Below, piece after piece: positions 16,424 to 24,871 of a DNA stretch of 64,000 bases. The notes under the pieces are model-generated. The model saw only the letters and a list, made by a program, of their open reading frames with translations, did not search any database and was not told where the DNA came from. The stretch is from an uncultured Amphritea sp. GTDB lineage: Bacteria > Pseudomonadota > Gammaproteobacteria > Pseudomonadales > Balneatricaceae. The DNA is taken from positions 1 to 64,000 of the forward strand of contig NZ_CAKZLP010000048.1 of NCBI RefSeq assembly GCF_937127095.1, read 5' to 3'. How positions within the stretch are numbered: the stretch's first letter is position 1; every line of letters starts with the position of its first letter. Made by a program: the position numbers and the translations under genes.

Positions 16424-17470
16424 GTGAAAAAAATCTCAGCAATACATCTGTGCATCCATCAAAACGTTAGATTAAAAATAGCGAAACAGTTGGTTGATCG
16501 CCTGAAAAAGACATTCTGTTTCCTGATCGTTATTGCTTTCTCATCGCTCCACTCTCTATCGGCCTCGGCCCAACCTACTTTGGCCATTAATAATGCCGGA
16601 GCCGTTTCCAGTGCGACCCAACGATTACTCAGCCTTGACCCGAAAAAAATAGAATTAGCCTCTGTGAGTGCCGCCGTTGTCGATAGCAGAACCGGTGCTC
16701 CTCTGTATAAAAAACATGCAGAACTGGTGATGCCAATCGCGTCTATTACCAAGCTGATGACCGCGATGGTGACACTGGATGCAAAACTCCCTCTGTCAGA
16801 GAAGATAGGTTTCACCGAAGCGCAAAAAGAAGCAAATCATAATTACTACACTCGCATCCGGATCGGCTCTGAACTGCCCCGCAAAGATGTTATCCGCATC
16901 GCGCTGATGTCTTCTGAAAACATGGCTGCTTCGGCACTGGGAGATACCTACCCTGGCGGCATTAAGGCATTTGTTAAAGCGATGAATCGCAAAGCCCGTC
17001 AGCTGGGCATGGTGCACAGCCACTTTGTCGACCCCAGTGGTCTGTCAGAAAAGAACGTCTCTACCGCTTCCGATCTGGCAATCATGGTGCGTGCTGCGGC
17101 GTCCTACCCGGAAATATCTGAATACAGTAAAACCCGAAGTTACACCGCCCGCTTCAGTAATCCGGGTTATTCACTTCGATATGGCAACACTAATGTGCTG
17201 GTTCACCGGGATAGCTGGGAGATCGATCTGACAAAAACCGGCTACCTCAACGAAGCGGGTCGTTGTCTGGTCATGATGACTAATATTAAGGGTCGGGACA
17301 CCGTCATGGTGATGCTCAACTCATATGGCAAACGCACACCTATTGGTGACGCGGGTCGGATTAAACGCTGGCTCACGACCGGCAAAAGCGGCAAAATCAG
17401 TAGCTCTGCCAAACATTATCAGCGTCAGGTATTGCAACAGCTCATGCCGGAACAACTGGCACTGCATTGA
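16424..17470 (+). CDS. D-alanyl-D-alanine endopeptidase, PbpG (PBP7)-like
   Basis: A penicillin-binding serine peptidase of the S11 family. The catalytic tetrad 'SITK' is at 107-110, the 'SEN' triad at 164-166 and the 'KTG' box in 'LTKTGYLNEAGRC' near 270, so all active-site motifs are intact. A signal segment ('FCFLIVIAFSSLHSLSASA', 31-49) follows an unusually long basic N-terminus; the GTG at 16424 may be too far upstream and an internal TTG or other start could give a normal leader. It should cut D-Ala-meso-DAP cross-links in the periplasm. It is transcribed alone, with 254 AT-rich bases before it. Confidence 0.85.
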   Translation: MKKISAIHLCIHQNVRLKIAKQLVDRLKKTFCFLIVIAFSSLHSLSASAQPTLAINNAGAVSSATQRLLSLDPKKIELASVSAAVVDSRTGAPLYKKHAELVMPIASITKLMTAMVTLDAKLPLSEKIGFTEAQKEANHNYYTRIRIGSELPRKDVIRIALMSSENMAASALGDTYPGGIKAFVKAMNRKARQLGMVHSHFVDPSGLSEKNVSTASDLAIMVRAAASYPEISEYSKTRSYTARFSNPGYSLRYGNTNVLVHRDSWEIDLTKTGYLNEAGRCLVMMTNIKGRDTVMVMLNSYGKRTPIGDAGRIKRWLTTGKSGKISSSAKHYQRQVLQQLMPEQLALH

Positions 17471-17532
17471 TATCTGCCCGGTGAATAACGCTGCTAAGCA
17501 GGGCCCGTTAATATTGAGCAACAGAATACTGC

Positions 17533-18555
17533 ATGAGCGGACCGGAGATTAACCTAGTGATCGAAAATCTACTTGAAAGCTTACATCATGATGATTTCGA
17601 AGTGCTTGCTGCCGACATCAAGCAGTCACTGGAAGCGCACCGGGACTGGATGCAAAGAATCACTACCGCTCTGGTTACCCGACAACCCATGAGTGAAGAG
17701 CAGTTTATCGCTGCGGATGCCCACCTGCACTGCAAGTTTGGCCGCTGGCTGACAAAAATCTTTGAGGATGAACTGTTTCAACAGGGCTCTTTCCTGAAAA
17801 TTGAGCAATATCATAAGCAGTTACATGACTCTGCACGTGCTGTTATCCATCAGCTGAATCACAACGGTGACCTCAACATAGAAGCATTTGAGAACTTTAT
17901 GCGACTGCAAAAAGAGTTCTTCGATATGGTGATGATGCTGTTTGAGTTTTCCGTATTAAATAAACAGCAGTTTGATCCCACTACCCGACTGATCAACCGA
18001 CGCTCGGTTGATTCTGTGCTGGCCAATGAATATAGCCGGATGCAGCGAGCCGAGGATTACCACTGCTGCGTCGCCATGGCCGATATCGATCATTTTAAAG
18101 AGGTGAATGATCGCTGGGGGCATGATGTGGGGGATCTTCTCCTGAGTCACACCGCCAAAATATTCAACGACGCCATTCGCCGTCATGACACGGTCTCACG
18201 TTATGGTGGGGAAGAGTTTCTGTTTATCTTTCCGGATATGTCATTACAGCAGGCAGGACCGGTTGTTGACCGTATCCGCAAACAGCTGGCAGACGCCAGT
18301 ATTACCCACCAGGGCAACCAGCACCGTGTCAGCGCTTCTTTTGGCGTTACCCAGCTGTGTCGTTACTGTGACATAAAAGGCTCGATTAAACGTGCTGATA
18401 TCGCCATGTACGCCGCGAAAGAAAACGGCAGAAACTGTACGGTTAGCGTCGATAGCCAGTCAGTGATCGGGCAGACCTCTTATGAACATCTCAATAACGA
18501 GATCACCGAGCTGATGCGCCAACACTGTAAGCTGGTGTCACAAATAACCGCCTAA
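17533..18555 (+). CDS. Diguanylate cyclase with N-terminal zinc-binding CZB domain (DgcZ-like)
   Basis: A 340-residue cytoplasmic protein. Residues ~25-140 form a helical CZB domain with candidate zinc ligands His36, Cys67 (in 'HCKFGRW'), His94 and His98. Their spacing (31, 27, 4) closely follows the His-Cys-His-His set of E. coli DgcZ. Residues ~145-310 are a GGDEF domain with an active 'GGEEF' at 225-229 and an RxxD inhibitory site (Arg216-Asp219) five residues before it. It should make c-di-GMP and be restrained by zinc. It starts 62 bases after the pbpG-like gene with its own spacing, so co-transcription is possible. Confidence 0.88.
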   Translation: MSGPEINLVIENLLESLHHDDFEVLAADIKQSLEAHRDWMQRITTALVTRQPMSEEQFIAADAHLHCKFGRWLTKIFEDELFQQGSFLKIEQYHKQLHDSARAVIHQLNHNGDLNIEAFENFMRLQKEFFDMVMMLFEFSVLNKQQFDPTTRLINRRSVDSVLANEYSRMQRAEDYHCCVAMADIDHFKEVNDRWGHDVGDLLLSHTAKIFNDAIRRHDTVSRYGGEEFLFIFPDMSLQQAGPVVDRIRKQLADASITHQGNQHRVSASFGVTQLCRYCDIKGSIKRADIAMYAAKENGRNCTVSVDSQSVIGQTSYEHLNNEITELMRQHCKLVSQITA

Positions 18556-18627
18556 CGCTTTGCTGCCGGTTAATACTTTCACCGAGAACAGTGCTAATCA
18601 GAGCAGTTCTAATCAGGACAGAGCTCA

Positions 18628-19320
18628 TTATATCAGTGCTAAGTTTACCGCTGCCGCCGCATGAATAGCCGTCGTATCATACACAGGCACTGAGGTGTCT
18701 GACTGACTTACCAGCAGCGAAATCTCTGTACAACCAAGAATCACCGCCTGTGCCCCCTGTGATGACAATTGGGTGATGATCTTCAAATACTCCTGGCGTG
18801 AATCGTCATTGACCCGGCCCTGACAGAGTTCATCATAAATGATTCGATGCACGATCGACTGATCAGTCTCATCCGGCACTAAAACCCGGATACCATGATG
18901 CGCTGCCAAGCGCCCTTTATAAAAATCCTGCTCCATCGTAAAACGGGTGCCTAACAGGCCAACCGTGTCTATACCATCCGCCTTTAACCGCTCAGCCGTG
19001 GCATCGGCGATGTGCAGCAGCGGAATAGACACCGCCGCGGCTACCTGATCCGCGACTTTATGCATAGTATTGGTGCCAATCATAAAGAAATCAGCGCCTG
19101 CAGCTTCTACCGCCCGCGCCGCATGTTCAAGTATCACACCTGCCTGGTGCCAGTCACCCTGTTGCTGCAGAGTCTCAATCTCAGCAAAATCAACGCTGAA
19201 CAGCGCTATTTTAGCGGAGTGTAAGCCACCTAACTGCGCCTTGATGCCGCTGTTGATTGCCCTGTAATAACTGACGGTTGACTCCCAGCTCATGCCGCCC
19301 AACAGACCGATTGTTTTCAC
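18628..19320 (-). CDS. Aspartate/glutamate racemase family protein (YgeA-like)
   Basis: The start is GTG 19320, with 'AGGAG' eight bases upstream; this gives the family N-terminus 'KTIGLLGGMSWEST'. The 230-residue protein aligns closely with E. coli YgeA, including 'GTNTMHKVA' and 'LLGTRFTMEQDFY'. The first catalytic position is Thr83 rather than the usual Cys, and the second is Cys197 in 'LGCTEI'. This Thr/Cys pair is the atypical active site known for the YgeA type, which racemises L-aspartate/L-glutamate or related amino acids. It is a single gene, convergent with the cyclase. Confidence 0.85.
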   Translation of the reverse strand: MKTIGLLGGMSWESTVSYYRAINSGIKAQLGGLHSAKIALFSVDFAEIETLQQQGDWHQAGVILEHAARAVEAAGADFFMIGTNTMHKVADQVAAAVSIPLLHIADATAERLKADGIDTVGLLGTRFTMEQDFYKGRLAAHHGIRVLVPDETDQSIVHRIIYDELCQGRVNDDSRQEYLKIITQLSSQGAQAVILGCTEISLLVSQSDTSVPVYDTTAIHAAAAVNLALI

Positions 19321-19484
19321 TGTGACTCTCCTTAAATGCTGTTTTACAGAGGATATATAAATAGTGCAGTACTTCACCAGATACAGTTTTAGTCAGGTGC
19401 AGCAGTACAGATTAATGATATTGATCTACCCTTAATCCAGATGCGTAACAGATTCACACCCCCACAAACCAGCAGGTGATTATC

Positions 19485-20090
19485 ATGACAATAAAATCGA
19501 TGTCTGAAATTTTCTACCACCCCAGTCTGGCGATGAAGCACTTACGGGATGAGAAACTCAGAGGCACGTCGGAGGTACTCTTCATTCTGGCGGTGCTGGC
19601 ATTAATACCGGCAGTATCACTGTTTATCGGCACCACGCAGATTGGCTGGAGCCTCACCCCCGGCGGTGATGTCGTCAAGCTGAGCCTGATCAGCGCACTG
19701 AACTCCTCCATCGCATTCTATCTGGCGACCTGTTTCGCACTGCTTGTGATGGGGTTCGCGATGCACTGGATGGAAAAAACCTATGGTGGCCATGCATCAC
19801 TGGAACGCTGCATGAATCTGACACTCTATACCGCCACGCCCCTGCTGTTGGCAGGATTTGCCGGACTCTATCCGATGCTGTGGTTCTGTGTTGCAGTGGG
19901 TATGGTTGCTCTGACCTATAGCACCTGGCTGCTATTTACCGGTGTACCGATCATTATGAAGATACCTGAAGAACGCGGCTTTCTGTTCTGTATCTCCATT
20001 CTGACAGCAGGAGTGGTGATACTGGTGGGCCTTAGATCCGCCACCGTATTTCTCTGGAGCACCACAACACCGCTGATCTATCTGCCTTGA
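19485..20090 (+). CDS. Yip1/YohC-like inner-membrane protein
   Basis: I start at ATG 19485 ('MTIKSMSEIFYHPSLAMKHL'), with 'CAGGTG' upstream. The 201-residue protein has an N-terminal amphipathic start, then five hydrophobic helices (about 33-55, 70-92, 110-130, 132-155, 165-190). The 'SEIFYHP' opening and the position of helices match the Yip1-type proteins such as YohC; function unknown. It shares a bidirectional terminator with mtnK. Confidence 0.7.
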   Translation: MTIKSMSEIFYHPSLAMKHLRDEKLRGTSEVLFILAVLALIPAVSLFIGTTQIGWSLTPGGDVVKLSLISALNSSIAFYLATCFALLVMGFAMHWMEKTYGGHASLERCMNLTLYTATPLLLAGFAGLYPMLWFCVAVGMVALTYSTWLLFTGVPIIMKIPEERGFLFCISILTAGVVILVGLRSATVFLWSTTTPLIYLP

Positions 20091-20125
20091 TAACCAGAGC
20101 TAGCCGATACAAATCCTTTAATAAA

Positions 20126-20159
20126 AAAGCCTGCATACCTGAAGATCAGGGCAGGCTTT
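20126..20159. terminator. Bidirectional Rho-independent terminator
   Basis: Arms 'aaagcctgc' (20126-20134) and 'gcaggcttt' (20151-20159) with an inner 'cctgaagatcagg' stem. Minus-strand transcripts (mtnK) run into six Ts, plus-strand transcripts (YohC-like) into 'tttata'. Confidence 0.85.
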
Positions 20160-20179
20160 ATATTCATCACAGATAGCCG

Positions 20180-21385
20180 TTAACGGCAGTACAATTCGCC
20201 GAGTACCCTGTCGATAACCTGATCAATACTGTCCAACGCGGCACGCTCTTTGATCAGTATCTGTCCCAGCTTAAGGGCCAGACGTTCAGAGTCGGCACGA
20301 CGTTCAGCATCCTCAATCGACTCAATATCCATTACGTGGGCCAGACCAATCGTGCGTCGGATAACTTCCGTGCCCGCATACCCCAGACTGTCCGCCAGCA
20401 ACTCTGCGATATACCAGTCTGCATACTCGCTCAGCTGCAGGCTCGGATCCCGGGTTTCCGCCAGCATATGCTCACGGAAACGCTGTTCAAAGGTATGCCA
20501 CAAGGTTTTGATACCCACCAGCAACCATTGCTGATAGTCACTGCGTTCAGCTTTATCCCCTGACAGGTTTGCCTGGCCGGCAATATTAAGCAGATAGTTA
20601 CCGATAATCGAGCCGATATCGAAACCTGCCGGGCCAACATAGGCAAACTCAGGGTCGATAATTTTAGTGCCGCTGACATTGGCAAATACCGATCCGGAGT
20701 GAAGATCACCATGTAACAACGCCTCAGACTGATTAAGGAACTTCACCTTCAAGCGCGCCACTTCCAGCTTCAGAGCACTATCCTGCCAGAGTTGTTCAGC
20801 ATCGGAACGAATCAACGTATTAATACTGTTACGTTCATGATCACAATACGGGTCCCAGAAGAACAACTCTTCGGAAATTTTGCACAGATCCGGATTGATA
20901 AAACCTTTAACCAGCTCTTTTTTCTCATAGGTATTCAGATAGAGATCCGACGTATAAAACAGCGTATCCGCCAGAAAACGGCCCAGATGCTCCGCCAGCA
21001 ATGGCAGCTTTATACGTTGCACCATAGCGATACGCAGATTTTCAAAGGCTCCAATATCTTCCATCACAATGGCACATTGCTCAGCATCGTAACGGTACAC
21101 TTCAGGTACCAGATCGGGGCAATGTTTCGCCTCCAGCTGCAACGCTTCAGCCTCTATCCGCACCCGGTCCTGAGACAGCGGCCAGCCCTCTCCGATAATC
21201 CGTACATAGGGCAACGCCTGCTTGATAATCAGGCTGTTGGTCGCACCCGACACCCGGTAGACAAAATTAATATTACCGTCGCCGATCTCCTCCACCTGTA
21301 GTGGCTCATCAGCGGCAAACAGGTCGCTGTGGTGGCGGGCAAAATCGATCACATCGGTATCTGAAGAAAATTTTCTGAAGCTCAT
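20180..21385 (-). CDS. mtnK: 5-methylthioribose kinase
   Basis: The start at ATG 21385 gives 'MSFRKFSSDTDVIDFARHH', the usual start of MtnK; a longer frame adds a hydrophobic stretch not seen in the family. The 401-residue kinase has the aminoglycoside-phosphotransferase fold: 'IGDGNINFVYRV' glycine-loop region near 36-47, the catalytic 'LLHGDLHSGSVF' (about 224-235), and 'IIDPEFAYVGPAGFDIG' with the metal-binding Asp. It phosphorylates 5-methylthioribose made by MTA nucleosidase. It is divergent from mtnA with about 180 bases between, which should hold both promoters. Confidence 0.93.
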   Translation of the reverse strand: MSFRKFSSDTDVIDFARHHSDLFAADEPLQVEEIGDGNINFVYRVSGATNSLIIKQALPYVRIIGEGWPLSQDRVRIEAEALQLEAKHCPDLVPEVYRYDAEQCAIVMEDIGAFENLRIAMVQRIKLPLLAEHLGRFLADTLFYTSDLYLNTYEKKELVKGFINPDLCKISEELFFWDPYCDHERNSINTLIRSDAEQLWQDSALKLEVARLKVKFLNQSEALLHGDLHSGSVFANVSGTKIIDPEFAYVGPAGFDIGSIIGNYLLNIAGQANLSGDKAERSDYQQWLLVGIKTLWHTFEQRFREHMLAETRDPSLQLSEYADWYIAELLADSLGYAGTEVIRRTIGLAHVMDIESIEDAERRADSERLALKLGQILIKERAALDSIDQVIDRVLGELYCR

Positions 21386-21567
21386 TGTTATTCTAAGTTC
21401 CAAAGCAGATAAAAAGAGTGAAACCAAAGAGAGTCGTTAAATAATACGTCACTCTGAGTCAATTGGCTGCATTGTGGCAAATCAGCCCGCCCCTGCCTAC
21501 CCCTTTTCTGACTGCGCAGTTCCTGATAACTTAGGCGACCTTAAAAAGTCTTCCTATTGGAGCCACC

Positions 21568-22587
21568 ATGAAAGATCTGATCGCAACCAGTATTAAATAT
21601 CAACAGGGGGCTCTCTACATACTGGATCAGCATCAGCTGCCTCACCAGGAGCAGTGGCTACTCTGTGACAGCGGAGATACGATGATCGCGATGATTAAAA
21701 AGTTGCAGATTCGTGGTGCGCCCCTGATAGGAATTGGTGCCAGTCTGCTGCTGGCCCATCTGGCAGAACAGGGACTGGATGCGGCTGAGCTTAAAATTCA
21801 GGCAGAGCGTCTGCGAGCAGCCCGGCCAACCGCGGTCAACCTGATGAACTGCATCGACCGGATGCTGGCGACACTAACCAGCACCGGTCCGACAGGATTA
21901 AGCCGCTGTGCTGAACAACTGTTCGAAGAGGATGTGGACCTATGCAACCGCATGGCGGCCTATGGGGCTGCATTGATCCCCGACGGTGCCAATATTCTCA
22001 CACATTGCAACACCGGAAGCCTGGCGACAGCCGGTGTGGGAACGGCTATCGGCGTTATCGGCGCGGTTAAGCAGCAGGGCAAGCAACTGCATGTGTGGGT
22101 GGACGAAACCCGTCCTCTGCTTCAGGGAGGCCGTCTGACCGCCTGGGAGATGAACCGTCTGGGCGTTCCCCACACACTGATTTGCGATAATATGGCGGCC
22201 ACGCTGATGGCTCAGGGCAAAGTTGATGTGGTGCTGGTCGGATCTGACCGGATCGCGGCTAACGGTGATTTTGCCAATAAAGTCGGCACCTACTCACTGG
22301 CCGTCATCGCCCACTATCATCAGGTCCCCTTCTACGTGGTTGCCCCCTACACTACGGTTGATCCGGAATGTCCTGATGGCAAAGCGATACCGATAGAACA
22401 GCGCAGTCCGGCTGAAGTACAGGGCGTCAGTGGCAGCTTTGGTGAGGTTAACTGGGCTCCGGATAATACCCAGGTTTATAACCCTGCATTTGATGTGACA
22501 CCAGCCGAACTGGTCACCGGCTGGATTCTCGATACCGGCGTTTATAGTCCTGAGCAGATCGCCGCTGGCGCATTGACGTCCCTTTGA
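21568..22587 (+). CDS. mtnA: S-methyl-5-thioribose-1-phosphate isomerase
   Basis: A 339-residue eIF2B-like isomerase that turns methylthioribose-1-phosphate into methylthioribulose-1-phosphate. Signatures: '[15 protein letters not shown]' near 48-62, '[16 protein letters not shown]' with catalytic Cys147, '[17 protein letters not shown]' near 179-195 and '[18 protein letters not shown]' with catalytic Asp227. 'GGAG' lies 5-6 bases before the ATG. It links mtnK's product to the mtnBCD enzymes encoded just downstream on the other strand. Confidence 0.95.
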   Translation: MKDLIATSIKYQQGALYILDQHQLPHQEQWLLCDSGDTMIAMIKKLQIRGAPLIGIGASLLLAHLAEQGLDAAELKIQAERLRAARPTAVNLMNCIDRMLATLTSTGPTGLSRCAEQLFEEDVDLCNRMAAYGAALIPDGANILTHCNTGSLATAGVGTAIGVIGAVKQQGKQLHVWVDETRPLLQGGRLTAWEMNRLGVPHTLICDNMAATLMAQGKVDVVLVGSDRIAANGDFANKVGTYSLAVIAHYHQVPFYVVAPYTTVDPECPDGKAIPIEQRSPAEVQGVSGSFGEVNWAPDNTQVYNPAFDVTPAELVTGWILDTGVYSPEQIAAGALTSL

Positions 22588-22653
22588 TCAGCGAATGTCT
22601 GAACAGGGCTTAGCCTGAATAGCTGAGCCCTTGCAGATATTAGCCTTCAAACC

Positions 22654-23196
22654 TCACCCTTCAAAAGTAGGAAACTGGTCCGCAATCGGATTACCGGTAT
22701 AGTTGGCTACCCAGCCTTCCGGGTTATTAAACAGGCGGATCGCGGTGAAGTCCGGCTCCGGCCCCATATCAAACCAGTGGGTGGTGTTTGCGGGCACAGA
22801 GATTAGATCATCTTTGCAGCAAAGAACCTTATATACTTTGCCCGCCACATGCAGATAGAACATCCCCGCACCACGAACAAAAAAGCGGACTTCGTCTTCA
22901 CTGTGGGTGTGTTCACTAAGGAACTTCTGTCGCAGCTCATCTTTAGCCGGGTTATCACTGGCCAGGCTGATCGTATCAACGGTGACATAACCCTGCTCAT
23001 CTTTCAGACGCTGAATTTCATCGGCGTAAGCAGCGAGGATATCCGCAGCACTGCTGCTGGCATCGATCGCCTGTCCCGCTTCCCAGCGTTCAAACTGAAC
23101 ACCGATTTCAGCCAGCTTAGCACCGATCTCAGCACCTTCTGTGCTGGAAAAAATCGGCTGGGCATTAGCATCAGGGTATATTGTTAATTCACTCAC
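22654..23196 (-). CDS. mtnD: Acireductone dioxygenase
   Basis: A 180-residue cupin. The metal ligands fall exactly at the family positions: His96, His98, Glu102 ('HTHSEDE') and His140 ('NTTHWFDMG'). With Fe(II) it splits acireductone to 4-methylthio-2-oxobutyrate and formate; with nickel the same protein can make the off-pathway products with CO. The N-terminal helix region and 'DTISLAS' are normal. It is the last gene of the mtnB-mtnC-mtnD unit, 14 bases after mtnC. Confidence 0.95.
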   Translation of the reverse strand: MSELTIYPDANAQPIFSSTEGAEIGAKLAEIGVQFERWEAGQAIDASSSAADILAAYADEIQRLKDEQGYVTVDTISLASDNPAKDELRQKFLSEHTHSEDEVRFFVRGAGMFYLHVAGKVYKVLCCKDDLISVPANTTHWFDMGPEPDFTAIRLFNNPEGWVANYTGNPIADQFPTFEG

Positions 23197-23210
23197 AGCT
23201 CAGTCCTCTG

Positions 23211-23897
23211 TTAAATATTCGTCAGCGCTATCTGCTGAAAACTCTGCACCACCGGGTGGGTACTCTCCGTGGGGGTTTGATCCCGCGCTAAAAGAGTCGT
23301 CGCCATCCCCGCCTCCCGAGCCGCATCCAGTTCCTCTTCGATATCCGACAGAAACAGAATTTCAGCAACGGGCAGACCGATCTCGGCGGTAATTTTACGG
23401 TAAGCAGTTGCCTCACGCTTATGGCCCACATTGGTGTCATAGTAACCGCTGAACAACGGCGTCAGATCGCCAAAATCACTATAGCCAAACAGCAGTTTCT
23501 GCGCTTTTACCGAACCGGATGAAAATACATACAGTTTCAGTCCCTGCTGTTGCCACCTTTGCAGATATTCATAGGCATCGTTATACAAGTGACCGGTAAA
23601 ATCCTGCTGTTCATAACCGTCAACCCAGATCAGTCCCTGTAGGCTTTTCAATGCAGTCACTTTTTTATCCTGCTCTATCCAGCCAAGAAATGCATTGATG
23701 AGCGTTTCCAGATCTGCCTCAGGCTGACCCAGTTCAACCCGGGCATCGGCCAGCACAGACTGTACAGCGGCATCATCTGAATGGCTGCGCAAAAAGCCGG
23801 GCAGATGATCATAGGCATAGGGAAACAACACCTTATGGACAAAGTTGATATCCGTGGTGGTGCCTTCAATATCGGTCAGAATCGCTTTAATCGTCAT
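23211..23897 (-). CDS. mtnC: Acireductone synthase (enolase-phosphatase)
   Basis: A 228-residue HAD-family enzyme of the E1 type. The nucleophile motif is 'LTDIEGTTTDINFVH' (Asp9, Glu11), the motif II serine is in 'VFSSGSVKAQKLLF', and motif III/IV is 'LFLSDIEEELDAA'. It converts 2,3-diketo-5-methylthiopentyl-1-phosphate to acireductone by enolisation and dephosphorylation. It lies between mtnB and mtnD; a short run of direct repeats separates it from mtnB. Confidence 0.95.
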   Translation of the reverse strand: MTIKAILTDIEGTTTDINFVHKVLFPYAYDHLPGFLRSHSDDAAVQSVLADARVELGQPEADLETLINAFLGWIEQDKKVTALKSLQGLIWVDGYEQQDFTGHLYNDAYEYLQRWQQQGLKLYVFSSGSVKAQKLLFGYSDFGDLTPLFSGYYDTNVGHKREATAYRKITAEIGLPVAEILFLSDIEEELDAAREAGMATTLLARDQTPTESTHPVVQSFQQIALTNI

Positions 23898-23913
23898 GAG
23901 TTACCCTTCATAT

Positions 23914-23952
23914 ACTTTTATTAAGTACTTTTATTAAGCACTTTTATTAGGC
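23914..23952. repeat. Three 13-base tandem repeats at the mtnB/mtnC junction
   Basis: Three units of 'acttttattaagt' type (23914-23926, 23927-23939, 23940-23952) lie head to tail, differing at one or two bases. The last unit overlaps the mtnB stop codon. Probably slippage-generated; each unit adds in-frame-neutral spacer DNA between the genes. Confidence 0.8.
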
Positions 23953-24570
23953 ACGCAGACGGCGCATCTCCAGCTCGCAGGCAAACAGAAACTCCAGTCC
24001 CTCCAGGTGGCGACGGGCTTCATTCACATCGTGGCCCCAGGCGTACAGACCATGACCGCGTACCAGAAACCCCCAGTTCAGGGATGTTTTTTGCCAGCGT
24101 AACGCCAACTGCTCGGCCAGCGCCGGCATATCCTGTGTATTATCAAACACAGCCAGCTGTATGGCAGGCTCATGGCTCTGATTTCCAGCCAGCGATTTTT
24201 GCATCTCATAACCGGAAAGCCTCAGCCAGTCGCTCGTCTCCAGCCGTGATAACACGGTAGAGGCAACAGAATGAGTATGCAGCACCGCACCGACACCTGA
24301 ATCAAGCTGATATAACCGGGTGTGCAGCAGCGTTTCGGCAGACGGTTTAAGTTTGCTTTCAAGCGGATTCCCATCAAGATCCACAGTTAACAGATCATCA
24401 TCTGTCAACCGCCCTTTGTGCCGCCCTGAAGCGGTCACCAGGGCCTGGTCGTCGGACAACCTGGCAGAAAAATTGCCACCGGTCGCCGGACACCAGCCCT
24501 GAGCGTCGATCCAACGGCCAGCATCGATGAGTGCTGCAGAGAGAACAGCTGAAGGAATAGGTGTTCGCAT
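23947..24570 (-). CDS. mtnB: Methylthioribulose-1-phosphate dehydratase
   Basis: A 207-residue class II aldolase-type protein. Visible motifs: 'ATGGNFSARLSDDQALVTASGRHKG' split near 28-53, the zinc site 'VLHTHSVASTVLSRL' near 95-109, and 'LVRGHGLYAWG' near 167-177 with the third histidine. It dehydrates methylthioribulose-1-phosphate to the diketo intermediate used by MtnC. It is the first gene of the mtnBCD unit. The 301 bases upstream to 24872 hold no other gene that I can support. Confidence 0.93.
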   Translation of the reverse strand: MRTPIPSAVLSAALIDAGRWIDAQGWCPATGGNFSARLSDDQALVTASGRHKGRLTDDDLLTVDLDGNPLESKLKPSAETLLHTRLYQLDSGVGAVLHTHSVASTVLSRLETSDWLRLSGYEMQKSLAGNQSHEPAIQLAVFDNTQDMPALAEQLALRWQKTSLNWGFLVRGHGLYAWGHDVNEARRHLEGLEFLFACELEMRRLRA

Positions 24571-24871
24571 GAATCAATATCCACTCTTAAAATTGCAGGC
24601 TAGTGTACTCGATTTTCCGCCCCTGACGAAACCTGTTCGCTCTCAGATGTTAAACTGATAGCAATCAGGATTGGGCACGTGCAACGCGACCCATAGTTAC
24701 TATTTCGGGTATTAAACTCCCGGGGAGCCGGATACCTATACACCTGAAACTGCCACAATTAAAAGTGCCATAATGAATAACCTTGGTATACACCTCCAGC
24801 GCCGTTAAAACGACGTGAATAGACGACTCAATCAAGATTAAGAGTTTCACAGAGACAGATCGAAATACCTG

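Noticed and set aside
18628..19320. Racemase thought at first to be inactive because Cys82 is Gly
   Set aside because: The YgeA-type active site uses Thr83 and Cys197, both present here, so the enzyme is expected to be active.
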